Below, one piece after another: positions 1 through 8,670 of a DNA stretch of 43,203 nt (position 1 is the stretch's first letter; every line of letters begins with the position of its first letter). The stretch comes from an uncultured Paraprevotella sp. (GTDB lineage: Bacteria > Bacteroidota > Bacteroidia > Bacteroidales > Bacteroidaceae): positions 1 through 43,203 of the forward strand of contig CAMWUI010000024.1 in NCBI GenBank assembly GCA_947177395.1, read 5' to 3'. The position numbers and the translations under genes are program-made. Below the pieces are notes generated by a model that saw only the letters and a list, made by a program, of their open reading frames with translations, searched no databases and was not told the origin of the DNA.

Positions 1-21
1 TTGCCTGCACCATAAAGAGAA

Positions 22-57
22 AGAGGCCGCCTAAACTTGTTAGACAGCCTCTTTTTT
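22..57 (+). terminator. Rho-independent terminator of an off-window upstream gene
   Basis: The arms GAGGC (23-27) and GCCTC (47-51) pair around an inner CTAA/TTAG stem, and a run of six T follows at 52-57. This is a standard intrinsic terminator for a gene ending to the left of the window on the plus strand. Confidence 0.75.
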
Positions 58-159
58 ACTCCCTATCCCCATAGTCACTATAATAGTCCTTATCTTAGAG
101 GGCAATGTAAAAAAATGGTTGAAAAGTTAAAAAATCCCGCTGAAAAATATGACAATAGA

Positions 160-191
160 TTTGGGTATTATCAATAAAAGTATTAAGTTTG
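160..191 (+). promoter_or_regulatory. Bacteroidales promoter (-33 TTTG, -7 TAAGTTTG)
   Basis: TTTG at 160-163 is followed after exactly 20 bases by TAAGTTTG at 184-191, matching the Bacteroides sigma-ABfr consensus (TTTG, 19-21 bases, TAnnTTTG). It is the best promoter match in the window. Transcription would start near 198, leaving a leader of about 345 nt before the AAA+ gene at 543. Confidence 0.7.
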
Positions 192-197
192 CCGCAT

Positions 198-542
198 GAT
201 AGCTTGGTTTTCTTTGTGAGATAACCCATATTTACAGTTTAAATATTTCATTTTTAGCTATGAGACATCTTCATTTCAACAACAGCAAGTTTTGCGGTGG
301 CGCTCCCCCGGGCGGCGCGGAAATGAGGTGCGCATAGTCTTTCCACCAACATTTTTCTACCGCAGAAATGCCGCGACAGCCCGTGGTGCGTCTATATGTG
401 TTCGCGTCTCAGGCTGTCGGGAGCAGAGTGCTCTTTGACATGTTGGTAATGGTGCCGGAGGCAGGCCTCCGGCTGTGATAATGAAAATGAATTGTGTATA
501 ACCCGGAAGGCTTTTGCAGCCTTCCCAATAAAACTGTAAAAT
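198..542 (+). other. Long structured 5' leader without a gene
   Basis: No supported coding region lies between the promoter and the AAA+ gene. The stretch is GC-rich around 300-330 and contains two clear hairpins near its 3' end: GCCGGAGG/CCTCCGGC around 454-473, and GGAAGGCT/AGCCTTCC around 506-526, the latter just before the start codon. Neither is followed by a T-run, so they look like leader structure rather than terminators. I do not recognise a riboswitch class. Confidence 0.45.
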
Positions 543-1982
543 ATGAAAAAAGAATCTCCTATATCTGTTAATAAGGTGAAGTTCTGTTCCTTTACTTTCA
601 ATGAAAAAAAAGAAATTGGTAAAGACCTTTGGAAACTTACCTTTGACGATCGTCATGACTTTCCCGTGGATTCCGCTTTTGCCGGTATCGCCGCGATGGT
701 CATTATTGGTAATGAACGAATAAATTGCGAACGTCCGCGAGGTGTCCGGCGGAAGGTGAAACTTACACTTGTCAATACGACAGACCGATGCGAAGTCGCA
801 TCACAAAATGTGGGATTCTATATCCCCAAAGATGACTATCTGTATCTTGCCTATGCGGACTTTTCCGTACGCACGGCAGACTTTCAGGCTGGCCACGCGT
901 ATAAGCTCGTGGTGCAGGACCTCATTTCTTCCGTCATGCTTGGGGAATATGGCTTCCAACTTTCCGGCCGGGGGATGTCCGGACCGGATAGTGACGCAGA
1001 CGCGTCGGACGAAGAAGATGAATTTGAGGCAGCGCTCAACCGGTTTATCGAATCCTGTCCGGGCGATGACGAGGCGGAAGATGCAAAGTCAGCAGGCGGG
1101 GCAGGGGAAAAGCCAGGAGAGTCTTCTTTGATGTCGCCTCTCGACCATCTCACCGGGCTTGCTTCTGTGAAAGAAAAACTCCTGACTTACGAACGTGTGG
1201 TACGTTTCAATAAAATGCGGGCTGACAAGAAACTGCCGACTTCTCCGGCTCCGCTCCATGCCATGTTTCTTGGTTCGCCCGGTACTGGAAAAACCACTGT
1301 CGCCAAAATGATAGGGATAATGCTTCGCCGTGCGGGAGTGCTTTCGAGAGGTCATGTGGTAGTGAGGGAACGTGCCACCCTGCTCGGTCAATACTATAAT
1401 TCTGAAGGCGAGAAGACCCTTGCCGCCATCGAGGAAGCGCAGGGAGGTATTCTTTTTATCGACGAAGCCTATCAACTTTATCAGCCGGATGACTCTCGCG
1501 ACCCCGGTAAGTTCATCATCGAGACCTTGCTTACAGCCTTGGCGGACGAGTCGAAACGCGACTGGATGCTCGTGCTGGCCGGTTATCCTGATGCAATGAA
1601 ACGCATGTTCGACCTGAATCCCGGATTCAAATCGCGCATTCCGGATTCAAACATCTATACTTTTGATGATTTCACGGAAGAGGAACTGATGAAGATTGCG
1701 GAGAAGTATCTTTCCTGTCATCAGTATACCCTTTCTCCGGATGCTCATGCCGCGTTGTCCGACAGGCTGAAGTTCGACTATTCCCATCGGGAGAAAAACT
1801 TCGGCAATGCCCGCCATGTGATAAATATGATTCAGACCGAGATACTTCCGGCTATGGCTGTCCGAGTTACTTCCAAGGGGACGGTGGATGAGTCCGATTT
1901 GACCGAGATACAGTCGGCTGATATCCCGCAGCCCGTTGTCTCGCGTGTCGTTTCGCGTCCACGCATCGGTTTTGTAGCTTGA
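543..1982 (+). CDS. AAA+ ATPase, CbbX/SpoVK-like
   Basis: A 479-residue protein. Residues 1 to about 190 form an unassigned beta-rich N-terminal region ending in an acidic, low-complexity linker (many D/E around 145-185). The C-terminal half is a AAA+ module of the CbbX/SpoVK type: LTGLASVKEKL at its start, Walker A GSPGTGKTT near residue 245, Walker B ILFIDEAY near 305, and a sensor-like stretch followed by the helical lid with FGNARHVINM. Family members remodel or dissociate partner proteins using ATP; the partner here is unknown. The gene is preceded by a long structured leader with its own promoter and is not obviously co-transcribed with the next gene, 230 bp downstream. Confidence 0.85.
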   Translation: MKKESPISVNKVKFCSFTFNEKKEIGKDLWKLTFDDRHDFPVDSAFAGIAAMVIIGNERINCERPRGVRRKVKLTLVNTTDRCEVASQNVGFYIPKDDYLYLAYADFSVRTADFQAGHAYKLVVQDLISSVMLGEYGFQLSGRGMSGPDSDADASDEEDEFEAALNRFIESCPGDDEAEDAKSAGGAGEKPGESSLMSPLDHLTGLASVKEKLLTYERVVRFNKMRADKKLPTSPAPLHAMFLGSPGTGKTTVAKMIGIMLRRAGVLSRGHVVVRERATLLGQYYNSEGEKTLAAIEEAQGGILFIDEAYQLYQPDDSRDPGKFIIETLLTALADESKRDWMLVLAGYPDAMKRMFDLNPGFKSRIPDSNIYTFDDFTEEELMKIAEKYLSCHQYTLSPDAHAALSDRLKFDYSHREKNFGNARHVINMIQTEILPAMAVRVTSKGTVDESDLTEIQSADIPQPVVSRVVSRPRIGFVA

Positions 1983-2215
1983 GATTCAGGTGAGAATAAA
2001 TGTTGATTTACCCGAATCCCGGTATGGAAATATAATGATTCCGATCGGGATTTTCCGGAGAACTTCTGTTAAATAGGTGAAAGTTCCGGAATATTTTGTA
2101 TCTTCGCCAATGGACTGACCATGGTTGTTCATGATATCTGAGAGAATAAAGACATGGCGTTGCAGTGCGCCGTATTATGATAATCGCTCTTGGACAGAGA
2201 GCACTTAATTTAATT

Positions 2216-2866
2216 ATGCGAATGAAAACAAAGTCCTGTCGGAGTTGCGGCATGCCGCCCAACAACGAAGTCCTTTATGTTCTTCTTCCTGATTTCGCAT
2301 CTCACGAGATGGTTTATCTCATGGAGGCAATCAGCAGTGACGAACAACAATTGAAGACGGCCCCGAAGTATGTCAACCGGATTGTTGCCCCGACAATGGA
2401 ACCGGTGGTTGCGATAGGTGGTTTCAAGGTACAGCCCGACTATTCTTTTGAGACTGTGCCGGAAGATTATGCCGCCCTTGTCCTTATCGGCGGGTATGGA
2501 TGGCATGCGTCGGTTGCTGATGTCGTCAGTCCGATTGTGTACAAGGCCATAGAGCGGGGGATTGTTGTCGGTGCGATATGCAATGGCGCGTCGTTCCTGG
2601 CTAAGTCGGGAGTCCTGAACGAAGTCAATCATACCGGCAACGGTCTCGACCAGCTCAAGCTGTGGGGCGGCGAACGCTATACCAATCCGTCTGGTTATGT
2701 TCACCGGCAGGCCGTTTCGGACGGAGGGATTGTGACGGCCAATGGTTCCGGAGTGCTGGAGTTTACCAAGGAGTTGCTTCTTCTGCTCGAGAATGACACT
2801 CCGGAGCGCATCGAGATGTATTATCAATTTAACAAACAGGGATTCTGTGCACTGTTTCCCGGATAA
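2216..2866 (+). CDS. DJ-1/PfpI family protein (class I glutamine amidotransferase-like)
   Basis: About 216 residues from the ATG at 2216; a GTG at 2165 and an ATG at 2222 are alternatives, and the short KTKSCRSCGMPP segment directly after the ATGs suggests one of the internal starts. The DJ-1/PfpI fold is shown by VLYVLLPDF near the start, ALVLIGGYG in the middle and the nucleophile elbow GAICNGASFLA (Cys near residue 122). Such proteins are deglycases, chaperones, hydrolases or amidases; the substrate cannot be told. A CRSCGMP metal-knuckle-like motif precedes the domain, which is unusual. First gene of a probable three-gene operon with the PNPOx-like and TfoX-N genes (gaps of 14 and 5 bp). 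Confidence 0.8.
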   Translation: MRMKTKSCRSCGMPPNNEVLYVLLPDFASHEMVYLMEAISSDEQQLKTAPKYVNRIVAPTMEPVVAIGGFKVQPDYSFETVPEDYAALVLIGGYGWHASVADVVSPIVYKAIERGIVVGAICNGASFLAKSGVLNEVNHTGNGLDQLKLWGGERYTNPSGYVHRQAVSDGGIVTANGSGVLEFTKELLLLLENDTPERIEMYYQFNKQGFCALFPG

Positions 2867-2880
2867 ACTTATATAAAATT

Positions 2881-3291
2881 ATGCATTCGGATTTAATGGA
2901 GAAGGCCGAACTTCTTCTTGCGGACTGTTGTCTTGTTACGATTGTGTCCATAAACAGCGAGGGTTTCCCCCGTCCTGTACCTATGGCCAAAGGGGCGACG
3001 CAGGGATGTAATGTCGTATGGATGGCCACTGGTACGGATTCTGTAAAGGTAGACGAATTCAGACATAATCCTAAGGCCGGGTTGTGTTACGAACACGGGG
3101 GCTCGGGCGTGAGCCTGAGAGGTACGGTTGAAATAATCACCGACGATGCGATTCGCAGTGAGATGTGGCAGGACTGGTACATTGAGCATTTTCCCGGAGG
3201 CCCGTCAGATCCCAATTATCTTCTGCTCAAGTTCACAGGTGACGAGGCGACTGTCTGGATAGACCGTCAGTTTGCCCATTTAAAGATTTGA
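2881..3291 (+). CDS. Pyridoxamine 5'-phosphate oxidase-like flavin-binding protein
   Basis: A 136-residue single-domain protein of the PNPOx-like split beta-barrel family (general stress protein 26 type). The N-terminal CLVTIVSINSEGFPRPVPM and the middle VDEFRHNPKAGLCYE are typical of small FMN- or F420-binding barrels. The family reduces or oxidises small molecules or simply binds flavin. It sits 14 bp after the DJ-1-like gene and its stop is 5 bp before the next ATG, so the three genes are probably translated from one transcript. Confidence 0.8.
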   Translation: MHSDLMEKAELLLADCCLVTIVSINSEGFPRPVPMAKGATQGCNVVWMATGTDSVKVDEFRHNPKAGLCYEHGGSGVSLRGTVEIITDDAIRSEMWQDWYIEHFPGGPSDPNYLLLKFTGDEATVWIDRQFAHLKI

Positions 3292-3296
3292 ATGTT

Positions 3297-3611
3297 ATGG
3301 CCTGTTCAACGGAATTCATAGAGTATATATGCGATGTCCTATCGCCGTTGGGGGAGGTGCGCAGCCGCAAGATGATGGGCGATTATGTCATATATGTCAA
3401 TGAGAAATGCGTGATAACGGCCTGTGACAACAATGCCCTTGTCAAGAAGCTTCCCTGTATTGTGGGCTTGATGGAGGATGTAGAGTGCGGTAGCCCCTAT
3501 CCGGGAGCCAAAGAAGCTTATATCCTTGATTTCACTGATACCCGCAAGACGTTGAAGGTTATCGAGACGATATGGGATGAACTCCCGTTTCCCAAATCAA
3601 GAAAGAAATAG
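3297..3611 (+). CDS. TfoX N-terminal domain protein
   Basis: About 104 residues consisting only of a TfoX/Sxy N-terminal domain: the RSRKMMGDYVIYVNEKCVI core and the C-terminal PYPGAKEAYILDF are characteristic. In proteobacteria the full TfoX protein acts in competence regulation; stand-alone N domains in Bacteroidetes have no established role. The ATG at 3297 is preferred to a TTG at 3288 that overlaps the previous stop codon. Last gene of the 2216-3611 group. Confidence 0.8.
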   Translation: MACSTEFIEYICDVLSPLGEVRSRKMMGDYVIYVNEKCVITACDNNALVKKLPCIVGLMEDVECGSPYPGAKEAYILDFTDTRKTLKVIETIWDELPFPKSRKK

Positions 3612-3641
3612 GCAGATTGGCTTGAAGGTAGGTATGGAAAA

Positions 3642-3688
3642 ACTAAAGGGTAGTGGACTGCTGTTCACTGGGGAAGTGGAATACAATC
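3642..3688 (+). repeat. Dispersed copy of the approx. 23-bp repeat family (about two units)
   Basis: Two adjacent imperfect units, 3642-3666 and 3667-3688, carry TAGTGGACTGCTGTTC then ACTGGGGAAGTGG. They resemble the reverse complement of the third block of the 23-bp array at 23915-24006 and a unit at 43063-43086. The units are 25 and 22 bp here. No gene is seen in 3612-3812 apart from this. Confidence 0.5.
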
Positions 3689-3798
3689 TTTAGGCGCGCC
3701 GCTTTCTTCCTCTTTACAGGGAGTTTCATTTAAAATATCCTGTATAGGGAAGGGAAATTTATTTCTCCCGCCGGCACAAAAGTCTCATGCTTTTTATC

Positions 3799-3806
3799 TA
3801 CATTTG
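3799..3806 (+). promoter_or_regulatory. -7 element TACATTTG upstream of the sensor kinase gene
   Basis: TACATTTG matches TAnnTTTG exactly; no good TTTG lies about 20 bases upstream. Its closeness to the ATG at 3813 implies an almost leaderless transcript, or translation from a downstream ATG. Confidence 0.4.
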
Positions 3807-3812
3807 CATCAC

Positions 3813-6800
3813 ATGCAAAAACCGGAAAACATAGGGATATGGTTCTTTCGTGTTGTGTTTGGACTGATGTCATGGATTTTTATATCGTCTGCGTCGGGAA
3901 ACAACATGAAAGAACTGGTGGATTCCCTGAATGGGGAGGCATACGCTTGGCGTTACAAGGATGTGGCGCGCTCGCTGGCCTTTGCCTGCCGGGCTCACGG
4001 ACTTTCAGAGGATTATGGGGACGGGCATTGCGAGGCGCTCAATCATATCGTGTATGCCTGTTACCACCAGATGGATTTCGACAGGGCGGAAAGGCTGGCC
4101 CGGCAGGTGCGCCGGCAGGCCGGCAGTCAAATTGAAGCCCTCGTGGCCGATGTCATGTTGATGAAGATATGCCAGCGGACATCCCGGAACCGTCTGTTTT
4201 ATGTATACAGGAATAGCGCCGAGCGGCGCATCCTGCGTATCGAAGAAGAGCGGAACCTGTTGACCGGGAGAGAACGGATGCGGTTGCTTTTTGCCGAAAC
4301 GGAATTTCATATTGTGTCTTCCACATACTATTATTACCTGAAGCAGTTGCCCCGGGCATTGGCCGAGATCGAAGTCGTGGGGGCGATGAATGACTTGCGG
4401 AGGGATACGGCCCAGTGGCTTTATTATAACTATATGAAAGGTTCCGGCGGTCTGTGCGAGGGAAGGAATGCGGAGGAAGTGGCTTTGCGTGAGTTTGATT
4501 ATCTGTTCAAGAGTTTCACACTGAGCAAGGTGGCCGGTTATCTGTATTTCGAAGGCAACAATCTGCAGTCGCTCGCTTCGCTACTGGCGCGGAAAGATTT
4601 CTTCGCGTTGGTGCACCGGAACCGTCCCGACGGTTTGCGGTACCTTTGGAACCTGTACCATGAAGGGATGGTGCTGATGGCAGAGGACAGTCTGTGTCTT
4701 TCCGGATGGTTGGCCCGGGGAGCTTTGGAAAAGTTCCGTCTTTACGGCGACCTATACCAAGTGGCCTGTGCATACCGGACAACGGGGGAACTGCAACTGG
4801 AGGAGGGGCGGTATGAAGAAGCTCTGCATAGTTTTATCCGGGCGCTGGGGTATGTCAATCACCACCATCGGAGATTTTATCCGGCGGACAGCCTTCGTGA
4901 ACTGAGCCCTTATGCGGAGGCGGATGGCGTGTCGGTGGAGATGCAGTGGATGAATGACGGCGATGTCCGTACCGTACCGGAATGGATAGCCGGCATCCGC
5001 GAACGGATGAGCGTGGCGTACAGTGCGTTGGGAGACAAGAGAAAATCAGACTACAACCGGAATGTTTATCTGGACATATTGGAGCAGACCCGCCAAGATC
5101 GAGAACTGGAGAACCGTTATGAGGAACTGAATGCGGGTTCGCGGGCCTTGTCCCTGTTGTTGGTGTTGGTGCTCGGGGGAATGCTCCTGTTGGTGGCGGT
5201 CTGTGTCTATCTCTATCGTTTGGGGCGGCGGCGTAGCAGGCGGCAGGTGGCTCTGTTGCAACATGTGCTTGAATCCTGCCGCAGACTGACATCGGCTGAT
5301 GCCGGAATGCCTGCGGCAGAACTGCCGTGGACACGGGAAGAGCAGCAGACAATTGCCCGTCTGTTGCAGCCCTACGATGAGTGGGCGAAAGAGAACTGTA
5401 GCGTGTTGCAGGAACTGGATGACAGGCGCCAGTCGGTGCACGAGCAGCGGGCGGTAAGCGAGCTCCGTATAGCCGGCAACAAGCGTAAGAATGTGGAGAA
5501 TCGGGCCAGACTGTCGCTCATGTATGCCATTGTCCCCTTTATAGACCGGATGCTGGGTGAGGTGGCTCGTCTGCGCCGGAACGACGGGAAGCGGCAGGAA
5601 CGCCTTGTGTATGTGAAAGAACTGGCCGACCGTATCAGGCTGTACAATGATATATTGACAGATTGGATTCAGTTGCGTCAGGGAGAATTGAGTTTGCATG
5701 TCGAAACGTTCGCCATGCAGGATGTGTTCGATGTCGTGAAGAAAAGCTACCGGGGATTTGAACAGGCGGGGCTGACATTGGACGTCCTGCCGACGGATAC
5801 AGTGGTCAAGGCGGACAAGGCACTGACACTCTTTATGGTAAATACGCTGGCGGACAACGCACGCAAGTTTACGCCGCCGGGCGGGAGGGTGACGCTGGAA
5901 GCCTCCGGAACCGATGCTTACGTGGAGGTGCGGGTGGCCGATACCGGTTGCGGGCTTACTCCGGAAGAGGTGGACAGGATTCTTACGTCCAAGGTATACG
6001 ACGCCTCAGATATCGGAACGTGCAATGAGTTTGCCCAAAGCCACAAAGGGCATGGGTTCGGGCTGATGAACTGCAAGGGAATCATTGAAAAGTATCGCAA
6101 GACAAGCGATCTGTTTCGCGTGTGCACGTTCTTTGTGACAAGTCGGGCGGGGCAAGGTTCGTGTTTTGGCTTCCGGTTGCCCCGGGGGGTGCGTAAGTCT
6201 TTGTTCGCAGGGTTGCTATTGTGGAGCAGCGGCGTTTGCGATGCCCGGGCGGCGGAAGCGGCCGTTCCGGAAAGCGGGCAACGGTATGCCGCCCTTTTGC
6301 AACAGGCGCGCATGTATAACGATTCGTTGTATTTTGCCAATCTTGAAGGAGCCTATGAACATGCTTTGGCCTATTCCGATTCCACGCTTCATTACCTGAA
6401 CGTCTATTATAGCCTTGCCAATCCCGGCAAGTACGATTTCCTGGACCGCGAAGCTGGTGATGGGGCGGAGGTCCCCTCGGAAGTGAAATGGTGGACGGAC
6501 GGTTGGACGGAAATGGACTACGGTCTGCTGTTGGGGTGGCGGAATGAAACGGCGGTGGCCGCCCTGGCCATGCACGAATGGGGGCTTTATCAATACAACA
6601 ACGACGTATATACGCAACTCTATAAGTGGGTCAGCCAGGATCGGACCCTGGGGGCGGATTGCAAGGCGATGGAGGCGTCGCAGAACAACAAGAGGGTGGG
6701 CATCATTCTGTTGGTCTGCCTGGCAGCCGTGGGAATTCTGGTGTTCTACATATTTTATTTCCGGCGCGTCCTGTTGTTCCGTATGAATCTGGCCCAGTTG

Positions 6801-7958
6801 CTCGCGACCAACCGCCGCCTGCTGGAGTGTTTCCGTAAGGGCGGCGATATGAACCATCGTGTCACGGAGCTGTTGCAGACGGTGTGGGAAGGGCTGAACG
6901 AAATACATGCCGTGGACGGCCTGCAGCTGGAACTGTGTGATGAGAACGGCGTGGCGTCGGGATGTTTCACGGTCGGCGATGCCGCTTTCCATGCTTCGGC
7001 AGATTCCCGTGTCCGCTCCTATCCGTTGCGGGTAGAGGGCGCTTTGGGGCGGGACGTGCGTTTCGGTACGTTGCAGATACATGTACCGGACGATGGGGCG
7101 GCCGGTGAGCCGGAATACCTGCTGGACGAGATGATGGTGAACTATCTGTCAGCTTTGCTTTACGGCGGTCTGGTGCGCCGCAGGCAGGAACGTGAGGAAC
7201 TGGAACAGGCGGAAGACGAGCGGCAGAGGGCCTTGTACGAGGAAAATCAATTGCATGTGCAGAATCAGATACTAGACAACTGTCTTTCTACTATTAAGCA
7301 CGAGGCCATGTACTATCCGGGACGTATCAGCCAGATGGCGGATCGGCTGGCCAGAGCGGACGATGAAAAAGACGACATACCGGCTATGGTGGAAGAACTG
7401 AACGAGTGGGTGTTGTATTACCGGACTCTCTATACCCTGCTGGGACGTCAGGCTGAACATCAGTTGGCACGCGTGAACTTCCGGCGCCGTCCCTGCCAGA
7501 TAGACGGACTGCTGGACGGAGCCTTGCGACGGATGTCTGTCCTGATGCGCGAGTCAGGGGAAGGACTTCTTGTCGCGGAGAATGTCTCCGGGACGTCTGC
7601 CGTGACGGGGGATGCCGATTTGTTGGCCTGTCTGCTGGAAGTCCTTCTGTCGGCAACGGTGGAAGACTGCAGGCGTGCGTCGACGGAGCCTGCGTTGACC
7701 CTGCGGGCGGAGGACGAAGGACGCTTTGTCCGTTTTACCCTGATGTGTGAAACGGTCGGCCATACAGAAGCGGAGCTGCATGAGCTGTTTATGCCCGACG
7801 CGAGTCATATACCTTATTTAATAAGCAAACAGATAATCAGAGAACACGATATGTTTACCAACCACTGTGGTTGCCGCATCAATGCGGAAGCCCTCCCGGA
7901 CGGTGGCTATTGTATTTGGTTTACACTTCCTAAATCAAAAGAGCATGAAACCTTTTAA
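3813..7958 (+). CDS. Large tandem sensor histidine kinase (DUF5112/DUF5113 type)
   Basis: About 1381 residues from ATG 3813 (a TTG at 3804 is the only upstream alternative). Visible order: N-terminal hydrophobic signal/anchor; helical TPR-like presumed periplasmic region to about 440; membrane helix at about 445-467; cytoplasmic part with an ATP-binding domain (N-box with DNARKFTPPGG near 680, G1 VADTGCGLTPEEV near 708, G2 GHGFGLMNCKG near 745); a second signal-like hydrophobic stretch near 793-812; a second probable periplasmic part; membrane helix near 960-985; and a second kinase half with STIKHEAMYYPGRI (His near 1163). The first half lacks a phospho-accepting His; the second half lacks recognisable N and G boxes. 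It overlaps the response regulator gene by 14 bp and should phosphorylate that protein. The signal sensed is unknown. Confidence 0.85.
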   Translation: MQKPENIGIWFFRVVFGLMSWIFISSASGNNMKELVDSLNGEAYAWRYKDVARSLAFACRAHGLSEDYGDGHCEALNHIVYACYHQMDFDRAERLARQVRRQAGSQIEALVADVMLMKICQRTSRNRLFYVYRNSAERRILRIEEERNLLTGRERMRLLFAETEFHIVSSTYYYYLKQLPRALAEIEVVGAMNDLRRDTAQWLYYNYMKGSGGLCEGRNAEEVALREFDYLFKSFTLSKVAGYLYFEGNNLQSLASLLARKDFFALVHRNRPDGLRYLWNLYHEGMVLMAEDSLCLSGWLARGALEKFRLYGDLYQVACAYRTTGELQLEEGRYEEALHSFIRALGYVNHHHRRFYPADSLRELSPYAEADGVSVEMQWMNDGDVRTVPEWIAGIRERMSVAYSALGDKRKSDYNRNVYLDILEQTRQDRELENRYEELNAGSRALSLLLVLVLGGMLLLVAVCVYLYRLGRRRSRRQVALLQHVLESCRRLTSADAGMPAAELPWTREEQQTIARLLQPYDEWAKENCSVLQELDDRRQSVHEQRAVSELRIAGNKRKNVENRARLSLMYAIVPFIDRMLGEVARLRRNDGKRQERLVYVKELADRIRLYNDILTDWIQLRQGELSLHVETFAMQDVFDVVKKSYRGFEQAGLTLDVLPTDTVVKADKALTLFMVNTLADNARKFTPPGGRVTLEASGTDAYVEVRVADTGCGLTPEEVDRILTSKVYDASDIGTCNEFAQSHKGHGFGLMNCKGIIEKYRKTSDLFRVCTFFVTSRAGQGSCFGFRLPRGVRKSLFAGLLLWSSGVCDARAAEAAVPESGQRYAALLQQARMYNDSLYFANLEGAYEHALAYSDSTLHYLNVYYSLANPGKYDFLDREAGDGAEVPSEVKWWTDGWTEMDYGLLLGWRNETAVAALAMHEWGLYQYNNDVYTQLYKWVSQDRTLGADCKAMEASQNNKRVGIILLVCLAAVGILVFYIFYFRRVLLFRMNLAQLLATNRRLLECFRKGGDMNHRVTELLQTVWEGLNEIHAVDGLQLELCDENGVASGCFTVGDAAFHASADSRVRSYPLRVEGALGRDVRFGTLQIHVPDDGAAGEPEYLLDEMMVNYLSALLYGGLVRRRQEREELEQAEDERQRALYEENQLHVQNQILDNCLSTIKHEAMYYPGRISQMADRLARADDEKDDIPAMVEELNEWVLYYRTLYTLLGRQAEHQLARVNFRRRPCQIDGLLDGALRRMSVLMRESGEGLLVAENVSGTSAVTGDADLLACLLEVLLSATVEDCRRASTEPALTLRAEDEGRFVRFTLMCETVGHTEAELHELFMPDASHIPYLISKQIIREHDMFTNHCGCRINAEALPDGGYCIWFTLPKSKEHETF

Positions 7959-8667
7959 AGTAATCATCGTAGAAGATGTAAAATTGGAACTGAAAGGCAC
8001 GGAAGAAATCTTCCGGAGCGACATACCGGATGCCGAGGTTATAGGTACGGCCATGAATGAGACTGAATTCTGGAAACTGATCTCCGTGCAGATGCCCGAC
8101 CTCGTGTTGCTTGACTTGGGTCTGGGAGGCTCCACCACAGTGGGGGTGGACATCTGCCGGGAGGTACGTCGCCGTTATCCCTCGGTGCATGTGCTTATCT
8201 TTACGGGTGAGGTACTCAATGAAAAACTTTGGGTGGATGCGTTGTCCGCCGGTGCCGACGGCATTATCCTGAAAACGGGCGAAATGCTCACCGAGACAGA
8301 TGTGCAGCAGGTGCTGAGTGGTCGCCGCTGGGTGTTCAACCAGCCTATCATGGAGAAGATTGTCCGGCGTTTCCAGCAGGCCGTGCAGGCTGATAGCCGG
8401 AGGGTGGAAGCTGTCATCGATTATGACATAGACGAATATGACGAACGTTTCCTTCGCCATCTGGCACTGGGATATACAAAAGAGATGATAACCAATCTCA
8501 AAGGAATGCCTTTCGGGGTGAAGAGCTTGGAGAAACGGCAGAACGATCTGGTTGGCCGCCTGTTTCCTGGGGGGGAACGTTCGGGCGTGAATGCGACCCG
8601 CTTGGTGGTGAAAGCTCTCGAACTAGGTATTATAGACATAAACCGGCTTCAAGCCGATGACGAATAA
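7945..8667 (+). CDS. Response regulator with C-terminal HTH, partner of the tandem kinase
   Basis: A 240-residue protein. The receiver domain is clear: acidic pocket VIIVEDV at residues 5-11, phospho-acceptor Asp57 in LVLLDLGLGG, the conserved Thr/Ser region LIFTGEV, and Lys in ILKTGE. After a linker (about 130-160) comes a LuxR-like helix-turn-helix (FLRHLALGYTKEMI, then GVKSLEKRQNDL) of the variant seen with DUF5112/5113 kinases in Bacteroides. It probably binds DNA when phosphorylated. The ATG at 7945 lies inside the kinase gene (14-bp overlap), suggesting translational coupling; an upstream in-frame extension to 7867 is not credible because it lies wholly in kinase codons. Confidence 0.88.
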   Translation: MKPFKVIIVEDVKLELKGTEEIFRSDIPDAEVIGTAMNETEFWKLISVQMPDLVLLDLGLGGSTTVGVDICREVRRRYPSVHVLIFTGEVLNEKLWVDALSAGADGIILKTGEMLTETDVQQVLSGRRWVFNQPIMEKIVRRFQQAVQADSRRVEAVIDYDIDEYDERFLRHLALGYTKEMITNLKGMPFGVKSLEKRQNDLVGRLFPGGERSGVNATRLVVKALELGIIDINRLQADDE

Positions 8668-8670
8668 GGC

